Origin: Archilochus colubris
Lineage: Eukaryota > Chordata > Aves > Apodiformes > Trochilidae
Assembly (NCBI GenBank): GCA_023079485.1
Contig: CM041086.1
Coordinates: 10,920,401 to 10,984,400, forward strand
Length of the DNA stretch: 64,000 nucleotides
Reading direction: 5' to 3'
A program made the position numbers and the translations under genes. Within the stretch, counting starts at the first letter, position 1. The number at the start of each line of letters is the position of its first letter. This document shows, in pieces, positions 1-29,489 of this stretch. Below the pieces are notes generated by a model. That model did no database searches and was not told the origin of the DNA. It saw only the letters and a program-made list of their open reading frames with translations.

Positions 1-2287
1 CTACTGAAGTATCAAAGAATTAAACATTAATAAGAACATTACAAAACCAAAGCCAAAACCCTCTCCTCCCTCTTTGCCTGCTTGAAAAGTCAGTCATACT
101 TTGTTAAAAACATTGGAAAAGATGAGCATTCTGCATTTGAAGAGCTCAGTACCATAAAATATAAGGAGTTCTCACTGAAAGTTTCCCAAGGTCTCTATCA
201 ATCACTCCTGCCAAGTTTCAGTTGAAACAAAAAAAAACTTTTAGGGTAGAAATTTTGTAATACCTACTATTAAGTCTCTGGTAACTTTTTTCGTGGGGTT
301 GCTTTGCAAGTCTAAAAAAAAAAACTACTGTCCTTGTTTTTGTATTTACTGGAGACAGTGAGCTGTGCCAGTTCCCACCTCTGCCCCTTAACAGCTCAGA
401 GCCACTTGAGACACCTCAGTCAGGCTGGTACAGGCAGTAAATAGGTAATGACACCAGGCAGGTCTGATTTATACTCAGATACAAGGTTGTGTGGTTTTTT
501 CTAACATGCTGCTTGTTTTCTTTCAGGAATGAAAGAACTCCCTAAGCCACCAGAGCTGCTCAAAGGAGTTCAAATTGCTTTACTTTCTGCTACTTTGCAT
601 CTGAGAGGTTCAGTCTGATAGTGAGAAGGCTTGGGGAACACATTAAGGACATGGGAGCATGAAGATGATGGAAAATAAGTCTCATCCTTACCATAAAGAA
701 CTGGAGACCCCGTGTCCATTCCGTGCCACTCACAGCTGTGTACAAATGGTGTCTGTACCTCCTCAGGCTTCTTTTTGCTCACAGGAGAGTGGGGTGCTGT
801 GCTTTGCCAACTTCTGTTCTCCAGCCAGTCCTGAAGCAACCTAAGAGACAAAAGAGAAGTCTGAAACCTTTTCCCCTTTGTACTGTCCCTGATGAGAGAA
901 TGCCACTGCTCCAAGTCCTGTATGCACCAAACATCTCCACAGGAGCAGCCACAGACTGCTCTGTACCACTGATGCCTCCTGAAGATGACCCAGAAACTTC
1001 ATGGGCAACTTCAGTACCTCTGGAAAATGCTGACCTTACCTCTGGTTTTGTATGGGAAGCTAAAAGCCAAAGGGAAATTATCTCACTGCAGGTATAGAGC
1101 TCCTCGCAGTGAGCTACTGAATTGGCAAGTACTGAAGTTACCTGATTCAGTGAATGGGGCAAGTGCTCATTTTAAAGAATTATTACTGAGCTCAGAGTAG
1201 ATGGATTTCTCAGCTGAACCTTTACAAGGCCCCAAACCAGCCATGTGTATTTATTTGCTGTGCTTGAAAACTTCACCAACCTGCTGTATTTTCATATTAA
1301 AAAAAATGTAGTATGAATATAGCTCACAGACTAAATGTCATGATCAGTCCAACCCTCTGCCCTTTACAAGTTTTCCTCCTTTCAGGACCACTTCAATTCT
1401 CTCTAAATGATTTGGTGTGAAGTAGTTGACTACACATCACAATGCAAAGAACAGGGGGGAGATTTTAAGCTATACAATCAAATGCTGCTAGCTGCTCATC
1501 CAGGGGTTCTGGCTTTGCTTTACTTCTGCAGACATATATTTCTATTCACAAATAATATATATCACAGACAATGTTTAAGGGTGAAAGAATGCTGTAGGCT
1601 TTGTGTAACTTTGAAATAAACAGAAGTATAACTTTCTGAATCCTGTCTGTCTGTACTGAAAACACCTCAAGTCTACATGACAGGCTAGAGGGGGTGCTTC
1701 AGGTGGTGTCATGCCACCCTTTTTTGGGACAATTTGTTCCTCTAAATGGATCTTTCCAAGTAGAGCAGCAGTGTCAGGTCCCTTGCCTTGCTCCTGCTGC
1801 CAGCCCTGTTACTGCTGGGATGTCACAGATGAGCTCAGGATCTTCCTAATGGGGAAAAGGAGTCAGGGGTAGAACCTGTTCTGTGAGGGGCTCCAATCTA
1901 AGACTGGCCTCCAAAATCAGACAACCATCTACAGAAAGGTTTTAATTAGTTAAAAATTAAATATCCTCATTAACCAACCCATGGACAAAGAGTACCTTGC
2001 CCCACTGAAATGAAGAATTATATTAAATTCTAAAATAACCCCCTCCTTTCTGTAGAGCAGCTGGCTGTACAGCACACACACACAGCCTGAACACACTGAT
2101 GACACAGCAGTCCCAGGGCCTTCTGTCCCAAGAAATTATTTTAGTTACTTCCACCTGCTGACTCTTCACCTGAACTACAGAAAGAATTACAGAGGAAGAA
2201 CACCACACTTCTTTAGTGCCATCATTGTTCTGTGTAAGAGTGCAGTTCTGACTGCAGGAGACACAAAAGAATTTGGACTTACTGTGC
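1..2287. other. Left flank, no recognised gene
   Basis: No family is recognisable here. Two stretches look weakly exon-like. On the minus strand, a 46-bp segment near 1037-1082 is bounded by a CTGCAG acceptor and a GTAAGG donor. On the plus strand, an open frame of about 100 codons runs from an acceptor near 787 to a GTATAG donor at 1092. They overlap on opposite strands, so at most one is likely to be real. A plus-strand AATAAA lies near 1614. The bases following 2,150 belong to the candidate minus-strand cluster described next. Confidence 0.3.
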
Positions 2288-5200
2288 TCAGAAGCTGCTG
2301 CAGAGAGCTGGAACGTGGAGTGTGAATGGACTCCTCAGGCGCTGCAAGGCTTGTGCAGCTTTTCACTGACCCCTCCATCCAGTAACACCAAGGCGAGTCC
2401 AGTTGACTGGTCCAGTTTCCTACCAAGGAAAGACAGATGTCAGTCCTGGACTGTGCAGCAGCGATCAGATTTGTAGTGTCAAGCAAGAGATACTTGACAA
2501 AAACCTGCATTTGAGGGGCTGGTTCTGCTCTCAAAACAGATTTATTTAAAAAGCAAGTTTAGTACTTTTTATTATAAAAGTACATTTTATTTGCTGGAGT
2601 GTCATTTACTGCCTCTTTGCTGTTGAACAAACTGATTTACCTAACATTATTTCTGCTGGAGTTTACAGAAACACATTTGTCTCATTTACTCCTCTGTCTG
2701 CAGTCATTTTTACACTAATTACAAACAGCACACTTCAAAGAATTTTTCACCTCCATATCAGGTAGCTCCTCTGAGACTTCTCTGGTTTTAATTAGAAAAC
2801 CCAAAGACAGCATTTACTTACACATTTACACCAGCAGACATCCTGCCCTGTTAGACTTTATCAGTAGTGTTATTAATTAAACCCTCACTGCCTGAACAGC
2901 TTTGGCAGGGTGCAGAGGTTCTTTTCTACAGCAGAAAATTGCCTTCTGATTTTCCTTACTTTCCCATTACTTTGTATGCAATATAAACACTGTCTGCCTC
3001 AGCTGTAAAATAAAAGCCAAAGGCAGCCCCAGTTTACCTTGAGAGTACTCTGCTGTGTTCTTCCATATTTCCTCTGTCTCAGTTTCATTAATTGTGGGCA
3101 TCTGAAACCTGTAGGAAAAAAATACAGACTATGATCAAGACATAACTGATTTTTAACTGCTCCTGGCTTTCAGGGAGTTCTTAGCTTGTTGTTCAAATAA
3201 AAAACCCACTATCAATAAATCTGGTATTTTACACCCACCCTTCCACATGTCTGTGAAACTCCCTGCTTGCTCAAGCAGCCAGGGTGTGTTTTACAGCAGG
3301 TGCAGCACTGCAGGAGCACAGCCCAGAGCAGCTCAATCTCCTGTTTGTGCTCCCAGGCAGCACGTCACCCTTCCTGCTCTGTGCTGGGACACACAACTCA
3401 CCCCCTTAGTGCTGCTGCAGGGGCAGATTCAGAACAAGGTGACAAGCAGAGATTGTTGTCAAGAGATACAAAATGTGGCAAAGAAATGCAAAAACGTCAC
3501 CAAGGAAAGCATGAAAAATGATCATGTCTACCAAGAGGAATTTTAAAAGAGCAGAAAACATCTTCACAACAAGGCTCCTGTTGAGAACACCAACCAACCC
3601 CTTGCTTTAATAGGGAATTTCAGTCACCAGGGAACCACTGCTGTATGAAAAAAGGAGGGTTCTACCTGAGTCTGACCTTCTGCTGAATATATAACCAAGA
3701 TATATGTAAAAGGATCCTAAATTACTCAGTTAATTATGAATTAAATTAATGACTGACATCAAAACCACACACACAGAGTAGGAGCACTGCACATCACAGC
3801 ACTTCCTCTTGGGTTTCTCATCCCTTTATTTTCTCTTCCTTAACCCCAACTTCTGTCTCCTTCCCCCCACAGCCCCAGTGTCACACCCACAACACATTGC
3901 ACAGGCCTTTTCTTTTTGGTTCCTTCCTCCTTCCACCCATCACAGTATTCATACACAGCATTTCAAACTGCAACACAAGCTGTAAGATCAGCCTCAGCCA
4001 TAAATATCTCAGCAGCACTGGACAGAACCAGCAAAGGGCCAAGCAGAAGCAAACACTCTCCCAGGGGTAAAAGCAAAATGTCTGACAGAAGTTATTTTTA
4101 AACTATTTGAAACTGCACAACAAATGAGTAGTAATCCATTAACCTGAGCACTGTGTGGGTTAAATCTTGAGGCTTCTCCTCTCTCTGACAGACCTTGTTC
4201 CCATGGTCTCTCTTCTTACATTCCATTGCCCATACTCTGCTGAGAGAAGAGACAAACAATTAATATAAAGGAAGAACCATTCAAAACACCAATGCAATAA
4301 ACCAACCAAAGAAGGGCAGAAACTCATCCTAGCAGCAGTCAGGGCTGCAAAGTTCAACAGCTCTGTCTCTCACCATCAAAAGGAGAGGGGCTCACACAGG
4401 CTGTAGCACTCTGCACCAAGTCCCACCTACTTTCCTGTACTTACACCTTAGCTGATAATGACCAACTGCAGCTGTGGTTTTTTCCAACCACTATTCCCTC
4501 CTTCACATCTTGAAAAATGTGCTCCTCACAGATTGTAATGTTCCAAAAAGTAGGACCTATTTTTTCCCCTAATTAAAAAGAAATCTCCTTAGGTGGGCTT
4601 ACAGGTTGTTGAACTTCAACATCAATTCCAGCTTCTGGAATACCAAGTAACAGAACTTCATCATCCTAGAATATATTGAAGCTGTAAAGGAATTGATCTT
4701 TAATCATCATACACTGTATACTTTCTGCTATCATTAAGTATGTTTAAAAACTTTATACCCTTTACACTATGTAGTTTTAGGACAAGAAAAAAACAGATGC
4801 ATGAGAAAATCTAAGTAATCAAGCTGCTGCCTTGAAGGTAAGACCAGTAGACAGCACTCACCAACTCTGAGCTAAACAAAATTCTACACAAAAAACTCCT
4901 CATCAGGGAAGAATTAACCCACAGATGAAATTTTAATCTACCAGGTATGTAAAGCTCCAAGTCTTTCACTGCACTCCTTGGTGGAAACATTACTGTAATC
5001 CTCACACACACTGTAAGATGGGAACATTAGTTCAGTTTGCCAGTAAATCCCAAGTATGAAGAAGAAAAGTTACCAAAACCATGAATGCAATGCTTAAAAG
5101 CATGATGTCCATCCTGCACACTGCTGTCTGAAACACTAACTCTCCACAATTTCATTTCTGGCATTTCCAGCCCCTCCCACCCTGTTCTGTACCCCACAAA

Positions 5201-5975
5201 CTCTGGTGGACCCTCAGGCAATGTGGGATTGAATCCTTCTACAAAGCTGACTACAGAAAATCTGGAAAAGACACAAGTACCTGATCATTCCATGCATCCA
5301 CAGGGTGGGCACAGGAGCCAGCACAGCCGTGTGCTGTGTCACAGGCAGAGCCATCACCTCTGGGCTGCCATGAAGAAACTCCTTCAGTCTGTGTACTCAA
5401 CATTCAAAAACAAAGCATTTAAACTGTCAACAAAACACAACTTTGATCTCTAGGCTGTTTTTTTTGAAGGCTATGGTCCTCTCCTTTCACTGCTGGGCAT
5501 ACAGAAACCAAAATAGTATAAACAAAGCCCACACAAATAGGCTCATGCCTGCATTGCTTCTGTTTCTTAGCACAAAACCTAGGAGTTCCCTGGCTAAATG
5601 ACTGCTGGAAATCCTTAATGAAGAGTTCAGTCCGCATCTCACTCTCTTCTGAAGGTTTTAACCTATTACTGATGTGATAGTGCAAGTACTCTAGAAGGGA
5701 GGAAAATGTAAAAAGCAATATTTTCAGTATTTTGCTTTGCAAACTGTTCTTACTAAAACAGATAAAAAGAAAAAGAATCTTACCTGGCTTTTCCCCCATA
5801 TCTATGAGAAGTTTTATGTCATCTTTACTTAAAGGAAAAAGATTTCAAACGAGTGTTAGAACCACATTTGACAATTATTTTAGAAATAAGCACATTACCT
5901 GTAACTTTAAAGGGTTAGTCCAATAAAACCCCAATACTCTTCCCTCAGTAGTCTGATCAATACATCTCAAGTAAC
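2288..5975 (-). CDS. Candidate multi-exon gene, unidentified
   Basis: Several short open segments sit between good AG acceptors and GT donors on the minus strand: 5899-5975, 5784-5827, 5579-5690, 4942-5010, 4603-4665, 4144-4239, 3666-3682, 3038-3108, 2424-2504, and a last one from 2341 with a stop at 2288-2290. From 5827 downward the splice phases can be chained without a stop. Representative peptides are EYLHYHISNRLKPSEESEMR, CEDYSNVSTKECSERLG and RVWAMECKKRDHGNK. Two segments (4603-4665 and 3038-3108) also have a second open frame that reads more like protein (DDEVLLLGIPEAG, NETETEEIWKNTAEYSQ), so the true exon set is unsettled. The join from 5899 to 5827 is out of phase with the obvious donor. 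I do not recognise the product. Its 5' end would run into the ZNF711 3' UTR. It does not resemble POF1B. Confidence 0.3.
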
Positions 5976-6116
5976 CTGTTTACCTGAAACCTTATTACAT
6001 ACTAATGAGCAAATAACATCATTAAAAACATTAGGCAAATGTACACAGAGTTAGATTTCCCTAAACACCATAAATGAAAAGCAAACTCCAAAAAATTTGG
6101 AGTGCAAGAGATGCGT

Positions 6117-6122
6117 TTTATT
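6117..6122 (-). terminator. ZNF711: Poly(A) signal of ZNF711
   Basis: TTTATT on the plus strand reads AATAAA on the minus strand, 1.66 kb beyond the ZNF711 stop. It closes a continuous AT-rich stretch without repeats, as expected for a long 3' UTR. Cleavage would fall roughly 10-25 bp lower. Confidence 0.55.
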
Positions 6123-7783
6123 GTATGCCCGTTACGATGAGTAACACATTTAGAAATAATAATCCCACATAACAGTGACAATCTTATTTTACAGCGTGTA
6201 CATCATTTTTTACAGCCACATAAAACACGTATTTCTCTAAGAGATTTCCCAAATTTAACTTTCTGAAGTTTAGAAATATAAAAAAAAATTTATTCTCAAG
6301 GAACTGATTCTCATCTGGTGCAAAAAACAAAATATGAACATTATCTGAAACACAAAGCCACAATATAGCATGAAGGTACAATTTATCATGTGAACAGCTG
6401 TGTGCAAACATGAAGCAACTAAAAAAGTAAAAAATACACATTATATGCATAACATTTATGAACAGGTTTTTCATTAAATAGCCCTAGACCAGCTCGTTAT
6501 ATTAAGCGCCATTTGATTTGCAGCATGCTAACACAAAGCATTGTTTAAAGGGATGCATATTTTAAATGTATACACTGTAAACTGAAGATCCACCTCCAAA
6601 CTCTAGTGGCAGCATATTTTTCTGGTTAAATACTGCATATATACTCTCTTACAGATTGAAAATGCATTTTTATAGTATGGTATAGGTTTTTTTTTTTAAA
6701 AGAATTGATTAAAAGGTGCGATTTTATGTCTATATTGAAAATTTCATATCAGAAGGTAGGGTAATAATCACCCTACCAGTTAAGAACACTGCCCTAAAGA
6801 ACTTCTAAGTACTCTGAGTTTTAATTTAAAAAAAAAAAAATCCTACATTTTTCAACTTTGTTTTTAATATTCTCTTTAGAGAAGATTTTGAAGTAGTGAG
6901 AGAAAAAAAATAGCGTTGAATCACAACACTATGAGCTGCATCCATTTTATCTTTAAAAAAAGGAAAAAGTCAGATTCAAAGTTAATTTTGTTATATGTGC
7001 CATACTGAACAACATTCAACTGTAGTTTCAGATAAAAAAGGGAAATTATATACACACACATCTTTAAACCTAGCACCAGAACACCACCTTTGAGATCATA
7101 ACATAATCCTATATTTTAAACATCATATCCTGCAATAAAATAGGTTAGCAGCTTTGGAAACCATTAAAAAAATTACTCATTGGACCTAAACTAATAAAGG
7201 AAACGAAAAAGTTTCCCAATGAAATGCTTAAAAAAATAACCAACCAAACAAGGGACAACCCCCCCCCCAAATTTGACCAGTTCTGGATTTTCATTTCCAG
7301 ATATGACTTAAAAACGTTATGATCAAGTGACTAATACTCTCCTTTCAAAACTGCACAAGAAGTCAGACTCCCTTGGCAAACAATTTGTAAATAACCCCAC
7401 TCTGTATCTGAACTGTTTTCATATCTGAGACAAACACTGTTACTGACAAAATGGGTAGCACAATCATCTTATTTTTGTCTTCTATAGCTTAGCCATGTGT
7501 AATACTACTGATCTGAAGACATTCATCCATCTTTCTGCAAATTTAAGACATTCATCCATCCTTCTGCATTCTATAGTGCTCTTTAGGTTCTGATAAGCAA
7601 CAATCATAGGGCTATGAGATCCCTGTCAACCCTAATACTTTTAAGACTTTTAATACAAAGAATGTAAAGTTATGATTTAATATCAAGCTTTGAAACCAGG
7701 AGAAACAGTTCATGAGAGATTTTTTTTTTTTCCCCAATTAGGATATCACAGTTTCTAAATTGCTTCCTTCTGGAGATCATATA
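6118..7783 (-). other. ZNF711: ZNF711 3' UTR
   Basis: About 1.67 kb of AT-rich sequence between the ZNF711 stop codon and the AATAAA. It contains short homopolymers and an imperfect direct duplication of roughly 30 bp near 7518-7570 (two copies of a segment around ACATTCATCCATC). No open reading frame of note is present. The extent is inferred from the poly(A) signal only. Confidence 0.5.
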
Positions 7784-23513
<15,730 letters not shown>

Positions 23514-23539
23514 ATTCAGCTAAGTTCATTCACAAATAA

Positions 23540-26500
23540 CTGCAATAAAACAAAATTAGAGTTTATGTTGAACAGCTTTATTGTGTAGTTTTACTACACT
23601 CATCTGTCACACTGGCAAATAATAATAATAAAAACACTATATATCCAAAACTTGAAGAAAAAAACATGCAGTATATCACACAATTCACTTCATTTTATTC
23701 TTTCGGGTTTCTCTGGTGGTTTTTGTTTGTTTTATTCTTTTTTGACCTAAAATCCCGAAAGTGTTTCCATCCAAAATCCTATAGTAATCAAAAGAATTAC
23801 AGTGAAACCAAACAAATCATTAATTCTTGGTCAGGACTTTTTTTTTTTTTTAATGTCTTTGGTTCCTGCCTGGCCTAGAACAGTTCTGTTTATACTCTGT
23901 AGAATGTAACCAGTGACCTTCAGCACTCAGAGGTACAGACTCCAACATTATTTTCTGGTGTAGTAAACACAAGAAATGCCTAAACCTTCAATTTCTCAAC
24001 TAAATTTTTTTTTTTTAATGAGACTCTCTCCACAGGTAACAGCTGACTGGCAGCAAGGACCTCACCTGCACCATTAGTGGCACTGGGCTACAGTAACAGA
24101 ACAAAACAGCTCATGTTAGCATGCAACTGAACTGATTACCTAGAAGCAGAAATTTTTTCAAGAAGCAAGTTAATTTTGCCTTAAACAACCCACAGCTAAC
24201 TGTCTGTGGAAGCAAGAAGTACAATATATTAGTAGCTAAGCACAAAGAAGTCACCTTTGCTCTGTCCCTGTCTGTGTATGTAGAGAATTGTACCAGGAGT
24301 ATCAATTTTTCAGACTCTTTGACAATCTTGCATCTATCAGGTAATTCAAAAGAAATTTTAATGCATAAATCTAAATGAACATCATGGTTAATTATAGGTA
24401 AGTTTTGAAAAAGCTTCCTAGTGCACATTTATGAGGACATATGAGATGATTTTCTCCTCCTGGAGCTGCAGGAACCTTTCTGTATCATTAAAAAAGTCTG
24501 ACAAAAGGTCTGGTAGGAAATGCAATCAGCCCTCAGCTAGATTTGCATGCACAGTGCACAACTACCCCTTGTAACAGGCAGCAGCTAAGCATAAGAAAGG
24601 CCAACTTCTTTCAACATCTCCACTGCCATGAGATTACTGAAGAAACAACAGAGCTCAACAGACTTCTGTGCTGACACCTCTATCCACCACTCCAGTGTCA
24701 GGCTGCATTACCCATATTGCTTGACATTTTATTTCAAAACTGTCAGGTTATTCTGGAAATCTTATCTTTCAACACTGTCCCTTCTGTGCTGCCTCATTTC
24801 TGGGAAAAATCTCATTTTCTGCTGCCAGGGAAAAGCTGGTTCTAGGCAGCTATCTGAAATATCCCTCTGATAGCAAACTGGTCCTTTAAAGCTTCTGACT
24901 GAACAAACCCATCAGCTCCCTGTAAGCTTCCTCCTGTTCTCCTTCACTCCTATGTCTTTAGCTTGTTTTTCTCTCTTTCCTTTTGTTTCTGACAATTGCT
25001 TTGGCTCTTCTAATTTCTCTTAATGGTTAAATGCTCCAGTTTCCCAAATTCTCTTCTGTCAGACTTGCCCATTTCCCTCAAAAAACCCAAATTACTCCAG
25101 TTTCTCCAACCTTGCCACAAGGCCTTGTCAGTTGTACCATGAGTTTTACTTCTGGGATTCTGGCATCATCAGAACACAATTACATCCACACATGGCAGAG
25201 TAAATGTTGAGCTTCTCACTAAACAGTTTCCCCAAGATCTGCATTTCTGGTACCACATCTGCCTGGAGGATGCGGAGTCTCTTTAATGAGGCTCAGCTAC
25301 ACAAATTTACTTTCAGAGAAAGAATGTAACATTTCTTTGACAGAAAGTTTCCATAAAAGGAAAGAGAGAAGATAAATCACCATCCCTCCAGGTCACTTGC
25401 CTTACTACCAGGAGCTAAGGTGAGGATTTTCAATTCTCATGCAGTTTGCTGTGAACTAAATGACTTCTAAGCAAGGTCTCAGTGCAGATGAGGTGACTCT
25501 GTAGATGCAGCTAGAGGAACAGAGAACCAGGCTACAGAACAAGACCAACCTCGAGCTTCACAAATCTCTGCTGCACAACACCAAAATCTACTTTCCTGGC
25601 CTCTTGTATCCAAGAATCAGAAATAAGTGACAGTATCATACAAGAAATGAGGTGAGGGAAGTGAATGCAGAATAAGAGCAGCAAGCAGCCCACGATGATG
25701 ACAATTTCAAGAAAAACCACCAAAAACCCTGAGAGGTTCCAACTTAACCAAACATTGGTATCACTTTGTGCCACCAGCATCCTTCCAACAATTTCTCTCT
25801 GTACTATTTGCTCAAACCTCCTTCTCTCAAGTTGTCTTTAAAACTCCAGTAGCAACCCTCAGGCTTGACAATAACACAACATTCTTCTTGCAGAGCTACA
25901 ACAATTCCTCAGTGTTTTGTGATGGTGCTTGAAGAGAGTCAAGCCCACAGGACAGACAGTATTACAAAAACACAAGTTACACATGACCCATGAGGAAAGA
26001 AGTCAAGGATTTAACTGACCCAATTCCACCCATACAATCAAATTTCAGTTTAGTTTTAAGTTTTATCTCCAAAATCAGGTTCTTTCACCATTATAAGAAT
26101 TACAAAGCAGTGTCAGAGGAGTAATGCAGTGTTCTATTGCTCCTAAATTACAGTTACAGCCATCTGAAATTCTTAGGGTAGGTAACAAATACTTGTTAGA
26201 ACAAAATAAGATACAGCTCTAGAACACAAATGACTAATTTAATACAGCAATTTCAGAATTAATGCAACACTCTGCAATTTCCTGACCACTGCCTTTACAC
26301 TCAGATAATCCTTCTTTTTAATGTAAATGGCTTTGAAAAATTATCTTAAATTATATCAGTCTGAGATTACAGGAAGCATATGTTAGGCTTTTTTTTCCTT
26401 CTCCATAAGCAATTTCACTTCTGTTCAATTACATAATTAATGCCCAATATATTACATACTGTGCTACATATGAAATCCAATGCAAAGGAAGATTATAATT

Positions 26501-29317
26501 TTAATTAAACTTAAAATTTCTGCAAGGAAAGCAAATTATCACTAAAAGAAGTACCTTCCCATTAGCTAACAGGGCTATAAAAACTGCCAGAGTTAGGGGA
26601 TGGCACCTTCTGTGCACATAGTACTGAGCACCTTAAACTTCCACCAAAAACAGAGCTCAGTGATGTCACACCAGAAATTTTTCTTTTTTTTTTTTTTTAA
26701 ATCTATTTTTGGGTCTTAAAGGAATGCAGTGACAGCAGGAAACCCCCTCCCTGCTAAAGCTGGAACAATGAACAACAGATAAGGCCACAGACCAATTTCA
26801 TTTTGGAGAAGTAGCCCCCTCAGATGTTTAGACAAGAAAGGGACAATTCTGTATGCTGTCATAATCCTGAACTTATCCCTGCCTCTCTGGCCTCTAACTA
26901 TTAAGATCTCAAGGTTTTCCTCTCAATTCCTCTTCTCTCTGTACTTAGAAGACTGCGAGAATGCTTTATTAGCATCAGCCAATAAAACAGTATGACAACA
27001 TTCCATTAATATTGTCATTGATTTTTTTCTTTTACAGCATGCTATCTTGCACCAGGAATACACCACCATCAAACACCAAAATGAAGAATTTTAATTACAT
27101 GTAAAATGAGACTTCCAGGAAAGTCCCTCAAGAATATTTTTTTAAAGTATGTAAGCATCTGACACTATTTTGCTTTTAAAAAAAGTATGTTCTCCATCTA
27201 GCTAGCTTCTGGAGAAGGTTGATTTTAACCTATTTCAGTTCTTTCTGCCACAGTTCTTCCTTTGGCAGGGTGTAGCTGTGACCAAGCAATGAATTTCAGA
27301 GTAAAAAAAGGGGATATGACATCTCTGTCTGCAGGCAAGAACACTCCTACAAACCACTACTGTAAACTGTATTTTTTAAAACCCAAGGTAATGGTTGGCA
27401 GTTAGGGTCTGCCTAAGAACACCTAATAGCAACCCTCAGCTGAAAAACAGGCCAAGGTCCTTATGAGCATCACTCTGTGTATGTACCTTGATTTCTATTC
27501 CCATAAAAAAGCCATAAAATAACCAGTAATATTTTGATTTTGAGAAAACTTTCAAAAAACACCCTAAATTGAGAGATGTTAAAATCATTTTAAAAAGAGG
27601 GGAAAAAATTACTGCCTCAGCACTTCTATCAGGAGAGACAAGGGTGTCAGTCCTGTACCCAGAGGTACAAGGAAGCCCCCAATCAACGTGCCAACTCCCA
27701 GGCACTGTTAAAAATTTTTAATAACAAAGAATTTCTACAAAATGGTCACTACCACTTAATAAATCTACATAAATAAAGAGGATGCATCTGTTACATCCTC
27801 AGCAGCGTGGTCCTGCTAAGGCTGAGCATCTCCCCAGTCTACACCTGTCCTTATTCCCAATATGTTCAGGTGATACATTTTCACATCAAGCACATTCACA
27901 AGGTCAGCCCTCAAGCACTCCTTTAAAACAGTGGATTTCTCCTCGATAATATTTACGCCTTGCTTACCCATAATAAAACCACAACCTCACACTCTGACAG
28001 GAGTGGCAGATGCTCAGGAGCTGCATGTGACATTTTGATGTAACCAGAATGATCGGGCTCAGATACAGAGCAAGGCAACACAACAAATAAACTCATTCAG
28101 AGCTGTAAAAACCAAACCAGGTATTTCCTAATCCTCTCTTTAACACTCAAATTCCTTAGGAACACGAGAGAGTTATCCTCCTATGAAGACAGTTCAGGAT
28201 TTGGGGTCGTTTGGGGTTTTTTTCACCCTCATTTCAAACACAGCACCAATAGTAATGCAGTGAGCCCTATCCTGCTTCCGCAGAGACCTAAGCAGAAGAC
28301 AATTCCCAAAACATCGCTCAGAGTAAAACAAACCCCTGGCGGAAGGCGACCGGGTATGAAAAACTTAACATCTCCATTTCAAAGTCCTTTATTGCAGCCA
28401 CCCATCGAGCTAAACCCCCTTAAAACGGCATTTAAAAAATAAATAAAAATAAAATAACACCAGCGGACGAGATTTGCCTATGAACGCCTGGACACGCGCT
28501 ATGAGGCTGCCCCCACAAAAAAAAAGTGTCACCTCCCTAGCAGGAACAAAACTTCCCGGCACCGCAGGGCCGGGTCACGGTTCGGGGGCTGCGCGGCCGC
28601 GGAGGAGCGCGGCGGTCCCGCGCGTGCTCGCGGAGCGGGGGCGCGGGCGGCGGGAGCGCGGCGGGGCGGAGGAGCCCTCAGCGCCGGCCCGGCTGCCTCA
28701 ACCCAGAGACGGGCGGGCAGCGGTCCCCGAAGTCCCGTTCCCCGTGGCTTAAGCGGACGCGGAGGAGCCAGAGGACGGAGGGCGGGGAGGCGGCGGAGGG
28801 AGGAGCGGGAGGGCCCAGACAAAGGAGCGCGGGGACCGCCGCCCGCAGCGGGGACGCGGCCGCCGCACTCCCCCCCCTCCCGAGGTTCCCTCGGCGCAGC
28901 GGTCCCGTTTGTCTGTCCCGGGCCGCAGCCGGGCTCCTTCCCCGCCGCAGCCGGGAGTACCGCGGCGGCCGCGGAACGGAGAGGCGGGGATAACCTCGGT
29001 CCCGGCGGCGGCGCGACGGCCCGCGGAGCCGCAGCCTTCCCCGCCCCGCCGGCCGACATCTTGTTTTCCGCCATTTTCTGGCCGCCCCGAAAAGGCCCCT
29101 CAGCCGCAGGGCCCGACGCCGACTCCCGCCCGCTCCCGCTCGGCGCGGCAGCGCCCGGTGGCTGCGGAGAACCGCCGACCCACCCCGGCCCGGCCGCGGC
29201 CCGACGTCCCGCAAGCGGCGGCGGGGCCAGGCCTCGGGCGCGGCCTGCGGCGGTGAGGCCTAAACCGCCTCCATTGTCCCCGTGTCCCGCCGGCCCGGCT
29301 CCGGCGCCTCGGCTCAC
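23540..29317 (-). other. ZNF711: ZNF711 first intron(s), no other gene seen
   Basis: 5.8 kb between the GC-rich noncoding first exon and the start-codon exon. Mostly AT-rich with small T runs (for example near 23,839 and 26,686). I see no convincing coding exon and no recognisable mobile element. Extra noncoding 5' exons could be present but cannot be recognised from sequence alone. Confidence 0.6.
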
Positions 29318-29450
29318 CTGTGCGGGTCCCCGCGCCGCGGGGCTGGGACCCCGGGGGAGGGGTGTCGGGGGCCGCAGGACTCCGCCGCCGCCGCCACCGG
29401 GGCCGGGGCATTCGGGTCCTCCGGGGCCGGGCCTGCACCAATCACAGCCC
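29318..29450 (-). other. ZNF711: ZNF711 noncoding first exon (approximate)
   Basis: The 3' end at 29,318 is set by the donor GTGAGC. The 5' end is a guess from the position of the CCAAT motif and the G-run tract. The sequence is GC-rich and contributes only 5' UTR, because the translation start lies in the exon at 23.5 kb. Confidence 0.5.
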
Positions 29451-29489
29451 GGGTTGGGTCGGGTTGGGTTGGGCCGGGCCGGGCCGGGC
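29451..29489 (+). repeat. G-run tract, quadruplex-prone
   Basis: Nine consecutive GGG runs on the plus strand, first separated by TT, TC, TT, TT and then by CC (GGGTTGGGTCGGGTTGGG ... GGGCCGGGCC). Loops of two bases make it a strong candidate for G-quadruplex formation. It lies at the presumed ZNF711 start site. Confidence 0.75.

Noticed and set aside
1..6100. POF1B, the human neighbour of ZNF711
   Set aside because: No coiled-coil exons or POF1B-like ending were found on either strand; the open segments present do not resemble it.
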